From assembly GCA_947625095.1 (NCBI GenBank), contig CANQMX010000001.1, forward strand, positions 62,001 through 126,000: a stretch of DNA of 64,000 nucleotides, written 5' to 3'. The stretch is from an uncultured Clostridia bacterium (GTDB lineage Bacteria; Bacillota; Clostridia; Christensenellales; Borkfalkiaceae). The notes under the pieces are model-generated. The model ran no database searches and had not been told where the DNA came from. It saw only the letters and a program-made list of their open reading frames with translations. Positions 30,991 to 39,439 of this stretch are shown here, piece by piece. Each line of letters opens with the position of its first letter. Position 1 is the first letter of the stretch. The translations under genes and the position numbers were made by a program.

Positions 30991-31253
30991 GTTTTTTCTC
31001 CTTTTGTTTTTTGCGGGCAAAAAATAAGGACGCTCCACAAAGGGAACGCCCGCATGGAGTATCCCGATGTGTTGCGCCACAATAGATTTTCCTTAAAACA
31101 GCAAGTTTAGCCAATGGGAAAAATAGGATACAACGATGCCTATTGTAGCCATCAGCACAACTTACTATTCTATTGTGGCGCAATTTCAGTATACCACGCC
31201 CACGCAGAAATTGCAAGAAATTTATGAGATTTTCGGCAAAACCCTTCTCCCCT

Positions 31254-31436
31254 TCATTCACTCACTTCCGCCCCGCGCGTTCCTCCGCCCCCCTCATTCC
31301 GAACTTCCGCCCCGCGCGTTCCGCTGCCCCCTCCTCATTCCGAACTTCCGCCCCGCGCGTTCCGCTGCCCCCCTCATTCCGAACTTCCGCCCCGACCGCG
31401 CGTTGCGCGGTCGGGGCGGAAGTGAGTGAATCTTTC
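31254..31436. repeat. Half-hairpin array: about 40-bp direct repeats (starts 31265, 31304, 31345, 31384) ending in a complete hairpin CTTCCGCCCCGACCGCGCG-TTG-CGCGGTCGGGGCGGAAG; P1-type ends
   Basis: CTTCCGCCCCGCGCGTTCC...CTCATTCCGAA repeated; outer TTCACTCACTTCCGCCCC is inverted as GGGGCGGAAGTGAGTGAA. Confidence 0.9.
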
Positions 31437-31688
31437 CAAAACGCAAAGCCGCCCGCGCGTTTTCCCGCCGCCCGCGCAAACGAACAGCCCCCTACCCCCT
31501 CCCCGCGGCTTCGCCGCGGGGAGGGGGCGCTATGCGCCGCCGAGCTACTGCACGGCGGCGTTTGGTGGGAGGCGGGTTCCCCGCCGCTGCACGCCTCCAT
31601 TTGCCACACTACCGTAGGCTTAATGTCGGGGCAAGCGTTTTCGAGCCGCAACTCCATATCCCATACAAGTTACATTCCTCGCGCGTAT

Positions 31689-32009
31689 TTATTTTGCGCA
31701 GCAAAAGAAATCGCGCGAAATTTCCAACAAAAAGCTTATTGGTCGAAACCCGTCGTTACACGAGATCATCGCGGAGTGCGGGTCTTTCATCCAATCGCCG
31801 TAAAAATTGCCGCCGCCCGATGAAAGTTCCCTTACAAACCGCGCCATGCTCTCCCATGCGCCGTCGCAAAGATCTTTGGGCTTTTCGCCGTTCTCGGAGA
31901 TAAAAACCTGCCCGATCTTTACATCGCAGGCGTGCTCCATGGGGTTTTCGAATTTTTCCATGAGGTCGGGGTATTCGCTCCGCCGCATCGCCGTAATTTT
32001 CACTCTCAT
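31689..32009 (-). CDS. TIGR04076-like small protein
   Basis: VKITAMRRSEYPDL...IGQVFISENGEKPKDLCDGAWESMARFVRELSSGGGNFYGDWMKDP...ISCNDGFRPISFLLE. Confidence 0.65.
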   Translation of the reverse strand: MRVKITAMRRSEYPDLMEKFENPMEHACDVKIGQVFISENGEKPKDLCDGAWESMARFVRELSSGGGNFYGDWMKDPHSAMISCNDGFRPISFLLEISRDFFCCAK

Positions 32010-32089
32010 GCAAAAATTATATCACAAACTTCGGGGCGGGTCAACCCCGCGTTTGACTTTGTGCGCACTTGCGCATATAATATTGTAAT

Positions 32090-33022
32090 ATGCAACGCGC
32101 ACAAAAAGGTCTCGGCATCCTCTTTATCCTCGGCGCGGCGGCGAGTTTTGCCGCGATGAATTTGTTTGTAAACATGGCGGGCGATCTCCCCCTCATGCAA
32201 AAGGTGTTCTTCCGCAACGCCCTCACCGTTGTGGTCGTCTTTTTTGTTCTCCTCTTCCAAAAGGAGAAGTTCCGCGTCTACGACAGGCGCAACTTTTTGT
32301 GGTTTTTCCTGCGCTCGCTCATCGGATTTGTGGGCATCATTTTGAATTTTTACGCCATCGACAACCTCGCGAGCATCTCCGACGCCTCCATCCTCAACAA
32401 ACTCTCCCCCTTCTTCGCCATCCTCTTTTCGGTGTTTTTGCTGCGGGAGAAGCCCTCCATTCCCGAACTCATCTTTGTGCTTCTCGCCTTTGCGGGGGCG
32501 ATGTGCGTCGTCAATCCCCGCTTCGACCTCACCGTTCTGCCCGCCCTCTCGGGGCTGATGAGCGGCGCGTGCGCAGGGTTTGCCTACACCTGCGTGCGAA
32601 TTCTGGCGGTGAAGGGCGAGCGGGGCATCATGACCGTCTTTCTCTTCGCCCTCTTTTCGACCGTCGTCTCGCTGCCTTTCTTCATCGCATTTTACGAGCC
32701 GATGACGCTCATGCAACTGACATGGCTGCTGCTTGCGGGCGTGGCGGCGACGTGCGGGCAGTTCTTCATCACGGCGGCGTACCGCCATGCCCCCGCCAAG
32801 GAAATTGCCGTGTTCGACTACGCGCAGGTGCTGTTCGCGGCAATCCTCGGTTACTTCGTGCTCGCGCAAGTGCCCACGGTTTTGAGCGTCGTGGGGTACG
32901 TCATCATCCTCGGCGCGGCGTTCGGCAGGTGGGGGTACGAGATGCGGCGCGGAAAAAAAGAGAAGCGCCCCCGCATAAAAACCGACGCAAGACGCCAAAA
33001 AAATAGGGAGGAAAGCGGATAA
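32090..33022 (+). CDS. EamA/DMT-family transporter
   Basis: Ten-TM pattern with two EamA-like halves; promoter TTGACT-17-TATAAT upstream. Confidence 0.85.
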   Translation: MQRAQKGLGILFILGAAASFAAMNLFVNMAGDLPLMQKVFFRNALTVVVVFFVLLFQKEKFRVYDRRNFLWFFLRSLIGFVGIILNFYAIDNLASISDASILNKLSPFFAILFSVFLLREKPSIPELIFVLLAFAGAMCVVNPRFDLTVLPALSGLMSGACAGFAYTCVRILAVKGERGIMTVFLFALFSTVVSLPFFIAFYEPMTLMQLTWLLLAGVAATCGQFFITAAYRHAPAKEIAVFDYAQVLFAAILGYFVLAQVPTVLSVVGYVIILGAAFGRWGYEMRRGKKEKRPRIKTDARRQKNREESG

Positions 33023-33075
33023 ACGGGCGCGTTTTCTTTGCTTTTTTCCTCGGAATATGGTATGATTGGAAAGTC

Positions 33076-34458
33076 ATGAACATCGACGACGAACAAAAAA
33101 ACTCCACATCGGAAGAGGTGAAGCCCGCCGAAACCGCCGCGGAAACCGCCAAAACGACGGAAATTCCCGCCGAAATGCCGACAGAAACGGCTGCGGAAGT
33201 TCCCGCGGAAGTTCCTGCGGAAACGGCTGCGGAGGCGGAGGACGACCTCGATAGGGGCGACAGGAGCGACTTTGCCGCCCGCTATAACCGCGCCAAAGAG
33301 CGCGAGATGGAGAAATTGAAGCAGGAGATGGAGGCGCAAAAGGCGAGCGACTCCAAAGCGAAAAACCGCAAGTGGTGGATAAAGACCTCGCTGCTCCTTG
33401 TGCTCATCGCCTTTTCCATCGCCATGATGTTCACAATCACCAAGTACGTCGGCGGCAACACGGTGAGCCTTACCACCATGATCCGCGGCGTAAATTGGGC
33501 GTGGTTCGGGGGGCTTATCGGGATCGTCCTCGTCGCCATGCTGCTTGAGAGCATGAAGTATTCCTACCTGCTCAAAATTTCCACGGGCAAGTGGCGGCTG
33601 AAAAATTCCGTAAAGGTGATGTTCCTCGGCAAATATTACGACGGCATCACCCCGCTCGGCACGGGCGGACAACCCTTCCAAATCTACTACCTGCACAAAA
33701 AGGATATTCCCGCGGGCGTGGCAACTTCCGTGCCCCTCGTAAAATATATCGTCAACACCGTTGTGTTCTGCCTCATCGCGGTGGGCTTTCTCATCACCGC
33801 CCACCTCTGCGTGGATATCAACAGCATTGGCGGAACGGTCATCATGGTGGTGGCGTGGATCTCCCTCGCCTGCAATTTTGCCATTCCCCTCATCATCGTG
33901 TTTGCCTCCCTCTTCCCGCGGGCGGGCAAAAAGCTGGTCGTAAAGACGGTGGGCTTCCTCAACAAGATCCGCATCGTAAAGCGGCGCTACCCCACCATGA
34001 AAAAGTACGTCTATGAGATGGATGAGTACCGCCATTCCCTGAAATCGCTCATCCGCGAGGCGTGGAAACTCATTCCGCTCGTATTCATCTGCGCCGCCGA
34101 GACGATGGCGGGGCTTCTCGTTCCCTTCTTCACCGTGCTCGCCATTGCGCCCGTCGGCGCCGAACTCTACCCCGAACTTCTGTTGCAGATCCTGTGCCTC
34201 GGCGTTATCTCCTTCTACTCCTCCTCGCTCATTCCGACGCCCGGCAACAGCGGCGCGAACGAGGCGGTGACGACCCTCGCCCTTATCATGATCCTGGGCG
34301 ATCAGCCGGTCATAACGGCACTGTCGGGCTGGATCGTGCTCTTCTGGCGGTTCTTTGTCTACTACATCTACATTCTTTCGGGGATCGGGATCAACATCTT
34401 CGAGATCATCCGCAGTGCGGTGAGAAGACGCCGCGCCGAACGCGCTTCAAAGGGATAG
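33076..34458 (+). CDS. YbhN/UPF0104 (LPG synthase TM-region-like) flippase-like membrane protein, paralog 1, acidic N-terminal extension
   Basis: LGKYYDGITPLGTGGQPFQIYYLHKKDIPAGVATSVPLVKYI; many TM segments. Confidence 0.85.
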   Translation: MNIDDEQKNSTSEEVKPAETAAETAKTTEIPAEMPTETAAEVPAEVPAETAAEAEDDLDRGDRSDFAARYNRAKEREMEKLKQEMEAQKASDSKAKNRKWWIKTSLLLVLIAFSIAMMFTITKYVGGNTVSLTTMIRGVNWAWFGGLIGIVLVAMLLESMKYSYLLKISTGKWRLKNSVKVMFLGKYYDGITPLGTGGQPFQIYYLHKKDIPAGVATSVPLVKYIVNTVVFCLIAVGFLITAHLCVDINSIGGTVIMVVAWISLACNFAIPLIIVFASLFPRAGKKLVVKTVGFLNKIRIVKRRYPTMKKYVYEMDEYRHSLKSLIREAWKLIPLVFICAAETMAGLLVPFFTVLAIAPVGAELYPELLLQILCLGVISFYSSSLIPTPGNSGANEAVTTLALIMILGDQPVITALSGWIVLFWRFFVYYIYILSGIGINIFEIIRSAVRRRRAERASKG

Positions 34459-34464
34459 CAAACA

Positions 34465-35700
34465 ATGGACGAAAAATTCGGCGCGGAGCAAATGACAAAC
34501 GCGCCGCAGGATGAGAAAGGGAAAGACAAGCTCATCATGGATGATTTCGCCCGTCAGGTGGAGGAGCGCAAGAACCGAGATACCAAGGCGAAGCGCCGCA
34601 ATTGGTGGATCAAGACGGTGCTCCTCGTCGCGCTCATCGGCGTCTCCATCTACCTTCTGTTCCCCATCACCAAGGGGCTCACGGGGCAGGGTACGAAGGG
34701 CTTTGTGGAGATGATACACGGCGCGAGCCTTCCCTACTTCTTCCTGCTCATCGGCGCCGTGCTCGCCTACATCGCGACGGAGAGTTTCCAATATTCGTAT
34801 ATCCTGAAAACTTCCACGGGGAAATTCCGCCTGCGCAACTCCCTGAAAGTTGCCATCCTCGGCAAATATTACGACGGCGTGACCCCGCTCGGCACGGGCG
34901 GACAACCCTTCCAAATTTACTATCTTCACAAAAAGGACATCCCCGCGGGCGTGGCGACCGCCGTTCCGCTTGTAAAATACATCTTTTCGACCTTTGCAAA
35001 GGGCTTGCTCACCGTCATTTTATTCAGCCTGGCCTTCACCCTTCTGCCCCCGGCGGTCACCAGCGACTCCAAGTTTATCGCCGTCTATGCGGTGGGCTGG
35101 GTCTCCATGTTCTTCAACATGATGGTGCCCGTCATCATGGTGTTCGGCTCGCTGTTCCCGCGGGCGGGAAAAAAGTTTATCATCCGCATCATCAATGTGC
35201 TCGCGAAGATGCACATTGTAAAGCGCAAGTATAGGGTCACGAAAAAGTACGTCACCGAGATGGGCGAATACCGCCGCGCCCTGAAAGAAATTTTGCGGCG
35301 GTGGTGGGTGGTGATTCCCCTCTACCTCATCTGCCTTGTGACGGCCGTCATCAACTTCTCGCTGCCCTTCTTCACCGCGCTGGCGCTTGCCAGCATGACG
35401 CCCACGGCGGAACTTTGGCTGCAAATGCTGTGCGGCGGGCTGCTCGCCTTTTACTCGGCCTCTCTCTTCCCCAGCCCGGGCAGCAGCGGCGTTATCGATC
35501 TTACCGCTTCGCTCGTGTTTGCCTCGGTGCTCAACAACGTTGCGGGGGGCGCGGGCGGCGCCGTTGCCGCGTGGATCATCCTCGTGTGGCGGTTCTTTAC
35601 CTACTACATCTACATTCTTTCGGGGATCGGGATCAACATCTTCGAGATCATCCGCGGCGCGGTGAGAAGACGCCGAGCCGAACGCGCTTCAAAGGAATAG
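34465..35700 (+). CDS. YbhN/UPF0104-like flippase-like membrane protein, paralog 2
   Basis: LGKYYDGVTPLGTGGQPFQIYYLHKKDIPAGVATAVPLVKYI. Confidence 0.85.
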   Translation: MDEKFGAEQMTNAPQDEKGKDKLIMDDFARQVEERKNRDTKAKRRNWWIKTVLLVALIGVSIYLLFPITKGLTGQGTKGFVEMIHGASLPYFFLLIGAVLAYIATESFQYSYILKTSTGKFRLRNSLKVAILGKYYDGVTPLGTGGQPFQIYYLHKKDIPAGVATAVPLVKYIFSTFAKGLLTVILFSLAFTLLPPAVTSDSKFIAVYAVGWVSMFFNMMVPVIMVFGSLFPRAGKKFIIRIINVLAKMHIVKRKYRVTKKYVTEMGEYRRALKEILRRWWVVIPLYLICLVTAVINFSLPFFTALALASMTPTAELWLQMLCGGLLAFYSASLFPSPGSSGVIDLTASLVFASVLNNVAGGAGGAVAAWIILVWRFFTYYIYILSGIGINIFEIIRGAVRRRRAERASKE

Positions 35701-35706
35701 TAAAAA

Positions 35707-36951
35707 ATGGACGAAAAATTCGACGCGGAGCAAATGACAGACGCGCCGCAAAACGAAAAATTTGACGCGGAGCAGATGTTAGACGCGCCGCAGGATGAAA
35801 AATCCGACACGGGAAAGACGATCGGCGCGCCGCAGGACAGGAAGCGTCTGCGCAATTGGTGGATCAAGACGGCGCTGCTGCTCATCCTCATCGGCGTATC
35901 CATTGCCATCATGCTCACGCTCGGCGACTACGTTGCGGGCGACGAGCAGATCGGCTTTGCGGAGATGGTGAGAGGGATAAACCTTCCCCTCTTTTTTGCG
36001 TTTTTGGGATTTATCCTCCTGTACATTCTTGTGGAGAGCGCAAAGTACTCCTATATGTTGAAGCGCTACACGGGGAAATTCCGCCTCCGCACCGCCGTAA
36101 AGGTGATGTTCCTCGGCAAATATTACGACGGCGTGACCCCCTTTGCGAGCGGCGGGCAGCCCTTCCAGATTTACTACCTCTACAAAAAGCGGGATATCCC
36201 GCGGGGCGCGGCGGCCGCCATTCCCCTTGCGCGGATGTCCGTGAGTCTGTTTGTGTGGTGTCTCTTCGCCCTCGTCTTGATGAGCGTTGCGCCCAACTAT
36301 CTGGAAAGTTCGGCGCACATCGCCGTCTCCATGACGGTGCGCATCGTGGCGTGGATCTCCATTGTGCTCAACCTCTCCTTCCCCCTCCTCTTTGCCGTGC
36401 TCTCCTTCTTCCCGAAGTTCACGATGAAGGGGATGGCGTTCGTCATTTTTCTGCTCAAAAAGATGCACATCGTAAAGCGGGAGTACGCCGTAACCAAAAA
36501 ATATGTGCACGGCGTACGGGAATACTGCACCGCGATGCGCGAACTCATCTGCAAGTGGTATTTTCTGCTCCCCCTCCTCGTGTTGTGCCTCATGGAGACG
36601 TGCATCAACGTGTGCATCCCCTTCTTCGCCGTCGTTTCCATTGCCAATGTACCCGCCACCGCCGATCTATTGCTGCAAATTGCCTGCCTCAACATCATCT
36701 CGCAGTTCTCCGCCTACCTCATTCCCACCCCGGGCAACACGGGCGCAGTGGAGACGACGACCTCCTTTGTGTATGCCTCCGTCCTGATGGCGCGCCCCGG
36801 GGTGAGCGCCGTGATCGGCTGGGTCGTCCTCGTGTGGCGGTTCTTCACCTTTTACATCTACATATTGTCGGGGATCGGGATCAATATATTTGAAATCATC
36901 CGCGGCGCGGTCAGAAACAGGCGCGCGCGGAACTTACAGCAGAATTTATGA
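35707..36951 (+). CDS. YbhN/UPF0104-like flippase-like membrane protein, paralog 3
   Basis: LGKYYDGVTPFASGGQPFQIYYLYKKRDIPRGAAAAIPLARM; repeated N-terminal KFDAEQMxDAPQ(N/D)EK. Confidence 0.85.
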   Translation: MDEKFDAEQMTDAPQNEKFDAEQMLDAPQDEKSDTGKTIGAPQDRKRLRNWWIKTALLLILIGVSIAIMLTLGDYVAGDEQIGFAEMVRGINLPLFFAFLGFILLYILVESAKYSYMLKRYTGKFRLRTAVKVMFLGKYYDGVTPFASGGQPFQIYYLYKKRDIPRGAAAAIPLARMSVSLFVWCLFALVLMSVAPNYLESSAHIAVSMTVRIVAWISIVLNLSFPLLFAVLSFFPKFTMKGMAFVIFLLKKMHIVKREYAVTKKYVHGVREYCTAMRELICKWYFLLPLLVLCLMETCINVCIPFFAVVSIANVPATADLLLQIACLNIISQFSAYLIPTPGNTGAVETTTSFVYASVLMARPGVSAVIGWVVLVWRFFTFYIYILSGIGINIFEIIRGAVRNRRARNLQQNL

Positions 36952-36956
36952 GAAAA

Positions 36957-36980
36957 CCGCACCGTGGGGTGCGGCTTTTT
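36957..36980 (+). terminator. Intrinsic terminator CCGCACC-GTGG-GGTGCGG-CTTTTT
   Basis: Stem plus T-tract just after paralog 3 stop codon. Confidence 0.8.
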
Positions 36981-36995
36981 ATTCTTGGTGGAAAG

Positions 36996-37122
36996 CCCTA
37001 CCCTTCCCGAAAGGGGAGGGTGGATGCCGAAGGCAGACGGGTGGGGATGGGACAGTCTGAAAACGTTGATCCCCACCACCGCCTGCGGCGGAGCCTCCCC
37101 TTTGGAAAAGGGTAGGCCTCTG
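36996..37122. repeat. Composite palindromic repeat P5 (CCTACCCTTCCCGAAAGGGGAGGG ... CCCCACCACCGCCTGCGGCGGAGCC ... GGGTAGGCC)
   Basis: Related copies around 61160-61200 and 62660-62715. Confidence 0.7.
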
Positions 37123-37137
37123 AAAGCGGAAGCAAAA

Positions 37138-37467
37138 CTATTTCAAGGCTTCCTTGTACTGTTCGCCCCACGCCTGCATGGCGTCGAGAATGGGGCGGAG
37201 CGTCTCACCCAGCGCGGAGAGGGAGTACTCCACGCGCGGCGGCACTTCGGCGAACGCCTCTCTTACGACAAGCCCGTCCTCTTCGAGGGCGCGCAGATTA
37301 TCCGTCAGCACCTTTTTGCTGATGCCGGGAATGGACTTCAAAAAATCCGAAAACCGCCGCGTCCCCTGCATGACGAGATCGCGGATGATGAGCAGTTTCC
37401 ACTTGTTCCCGATGAGCCGCACCGTTGTGGCGACGGGGCACGCGGGCAATTCCTCTATCGTGAGCAT
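37138..37467 (-). CDS. HxlR-family winged-helix transcriptional regulator
   Basis: CPVATTVRLIGNKWKLLIIRDLVMQGTRRFSDFLKSIPGISKKVLTDNLRALEEDGLV. Confidence 0.93.
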   Translation of the reverse strand: MLTIEELPACPVATTVRLIGNKWKLLIIRDLVMQGTRRFSDFLKSIPGISKKVLTDNLRALEEDGLVVREAFAEVPPRVEYSLSALGETLRPILDAMQAWGEQYKEALK

Positions 37468-37556
37468 CTTTCGCCTCCTGTGCCCATTGTACCAAAAAAA
37501 CGCGGCGTTTGCAAGCGGGTTTTGCACGGTTACTTTTTTATTATCTTGTCATCATT

Positions 37557-37596
37557 TTGTAAGTATCTTGCAAGCGGCGCGCCCGCGTGGTACAAT
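37557..37596 (+). promoter_or_regulatory. Candidate HxlR operator TTGTAAG-TAT-CTTGCAA overlapping a promoter (TTGCAA-17 nt-TACAAT)
   Basis: Imperfect palindrome whose right arm is the -35 box, between divergent hxlR-like and cupin genes. Confidence 0.55.
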
Positions 37597-37621
37597 AAGA
37601 AAAAAAAACGGAGGTATTTGT

Positions 37622-37969
37622 ATGACAAATTACACGAAAACAAGCGTAACGGCGGGTGCGCGCACAGAACTGCACGACGTGCTCGGCTTGACGGGCGCGG
37701 AAGTGAGCGTAAACGCCCTGCCCGCGGGTGCGAGCGTCCCCTTTGTGCACGCGCACAGACAGAATGAGGAAATTTACGGCATCCTTGCGGGTGCGGGCTA
37801 TGCCGTGCTCGACGGCGAGAAGGTGGACTTGAAGGCGGGCGATTGGCTGCGCGTTGCCCCCGCCACAAAGCGGCAGTTCTTCGCCGCGGAGACGGGGATC
37901 GAGTACATCTGCATCCAGGTGAAGGCCGGCTCGCTTGAAGGGTACACGGCGACCGACGCCATCATATAA
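37622..37969 (+). CDS. Cupin-domain protein
   Basis: VPFVHAHRQNEEIYGILAGAGYAVLDGEKVDLKAGDWLRVAP. Confidence 0.88.
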   Translation: MTNYTKTSVTAGARTELHDVLGLTGAEVSVNALPAGASVPFVHAHRQNEEIYGILAGAGYAVLDGEKVDLKAGDWLRVAPATKRQFFAAETGIEYICIQVKAGSLEGYTATDAII

Positions 37970-37983
37970 AGGGAGGCACTATT

Positions 37984-38757
37984 ATGTCAAACAACATTCA
38001 GAAAGCAAAAGACCTTATCGGTTGCTTTGCGAGCGGCGACGTGGAGAAAGCCAAATCGCTTTTGAAAGAGAACTATATTCAGCACAATCTTTCATACGCA
38101 ACAGGCAGAGAGGCATTCTGCGGCTCGGTCGCTTACCTCGGAAGTGCGCCCGTCAAAACTACCGTAAACACGATTCGCGCTTATGAGGACGGCGACAAGG
38201 TGTTTATGCAAACCGTCTACAATTTTGCGGGTGCGGGCGAACAAGTCGCTTTCGACATTTTCCGTTTTGAAAACGGCTTGATTGCAGAGCATTGGGACAA
38301 TCTTGCGGCAATTTCCGCGCCGAATCCGTCTGGAAGAACTCAAATCGACGGACAGACCGAAGCGAGAGATCTTGACAAAACGGAAATTAACCGTAAAATC
38401 ATAAAAGATTTTCTTTACGATGTTATGCAAGGCAAGAATCCGCAAAAAACGCCGACTTATTTCGACGGTGATACCTATTTGCAACACAACACGGGTATTG
38501 CAGACGGTCTTTCGGGACTCGGCGCGGCTCTTGAAGCTCTCGGTAAAGCGGGCATCGCCATGATTTATGATAAGGTTCATCAAGTGCTTGCGCAGGGTGA
38601 TATGGTACTCGGCGTTTCCGAAGGCACATTCGGCGGCAAGCCTACCGCATACTATGATTTGTGGCGCGTGGAAAACGGAAAGATCGCGGAGCATTGGGAC
38701 GTTATGGAAACGATTGCCGAAAAGTCCGCTTGGGCAAATAATAACGGTAAATTCTAA
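37984..38757 (+). CDS. Two-domain SnoaL/NTF2-like protein
   Basis: Repeated YxQHN..., (D/W)R(F/V)ENG(L/K)IAEHWD in both halves. Confidence 0.8.
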   Translation: MSNNIQKAKDLIGCFASGDVEKAKSLLKENYIQHNLSYATGREAFCGSVAYLGSAPVKTTVNTIRAYEDGDKVFMQTVYNFAGAGEQVAFDIFRFENGLIAEHWDNLAAISAPNPSGRTQIDGQTEARDLDKTEINRKIIKDFLYDVMQGKNPQKTPTYFDGDTYLQHNTGIADGLSGLGAALEALGKAGIAMIYDKVHQVLAQGDMVLGVSEGTFGGKPTAYYDLWRVENGKIAEHWDVMETIAEKSAWANNNGKF

Positions 38758-38820
38758 TCAACGAGGGGTTACGGGCGCAACCGTTATGCGGCTGCGCTCT
38801 TAACATATCTGATTATCGAT

Positions 38821-39438
38821 ATGGAAACGACCGAAGTATTCAAATTTTTACAAGAACAGATCCATACCGTCATAATGGCGACGAATGACGAGAACGGCAA
38901 TCCCGCAACGTGCGCTGTGGATATTATGGACTATGACGAAAACGGGTTGTATTTTCTGACGGCGAAAGGCAAAAGTTTTTATAAGCGGCTAAAAACAAAC
39001 GGCTACCTTTCCCTTACGGGGATAAAGGGTGAAAAGACTCTATCCTGCATTTCGGTGTCCGTGCGCGGCGAAGTAAAAGAAATCGAGGCGGAACGTCTTT
39101 CGGGGTTGCTTTGTAAAAATTCTTATATGTTCGAGATTTATCCTACCGAGCAATCCCGCCGCGCTCTTACCGTATTTTGCCTTTTCAGAGGTTTCGGAGA
39201 ATGGTTCGATCTCTCCCGAAAACCTATCGAACGTTTTTCGTTTGCTTTCGGTGGGGAAAAAACAAATTCGGGCGGTTACTATATTACGGATAAGTGCAAC
39301 GGGTGCGGAAAGTGCCTCTCCGTATGCCCGCAAAACTGTATTGACATTGCAGGGAAAGCGACGATCCGACAAGAGAATTGCTTACATTGCGGAAATTGCG
39401 AGAAAGTATGTCCGATACAGACAATCGACAGGAGATAA
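38821..39438 (+). CDS. Pyridoxamine 5'-phosphate oxidase-like flavoprotein fused to 2x[4Fe-4S] ferredoxin
   Basis: N-terminal split-barrel NPATCAVDIMDYDENGLYFLTAKGKSFYKRL; C-terminal CNGCGKCLSVCPQNC and CLHCGNCEKVCP. Confidence 0.85.
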   Translation: METTEVFKFLQEQIHTVIMATNDENGNPATCAVDIMDYDENGLYFLTAKGKSFYKRLKTNGYLSLTGIKGEKTLSCISVSVRGEVKEIEAERLSGLLCKNSYMFEIYPTEQSRRALTVFCLFRGFGEWFDLSRKPIERFSFAFGGEKTNSGGYYITDKCNGCGKCLSVCPQNCIDIAGKATIRQENCLHCGNCEKVCPIQTIDRR

Positions 39439-39439
39439 A

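Noticed and set aside
31254-31436. CRISPR array
   Set aside because: Period near 40 bp, but there are no spacers: the whole unit repeats and ends in a palindrome; no cas genes in the window.
31173-31823. Repeat-containing ORF with FRPARSAAP-type peptide repeats
   Set aside because: The peptide repeat is only the translation of the DNA half-hairpin array and adjacent repeats; no RBS or homology.
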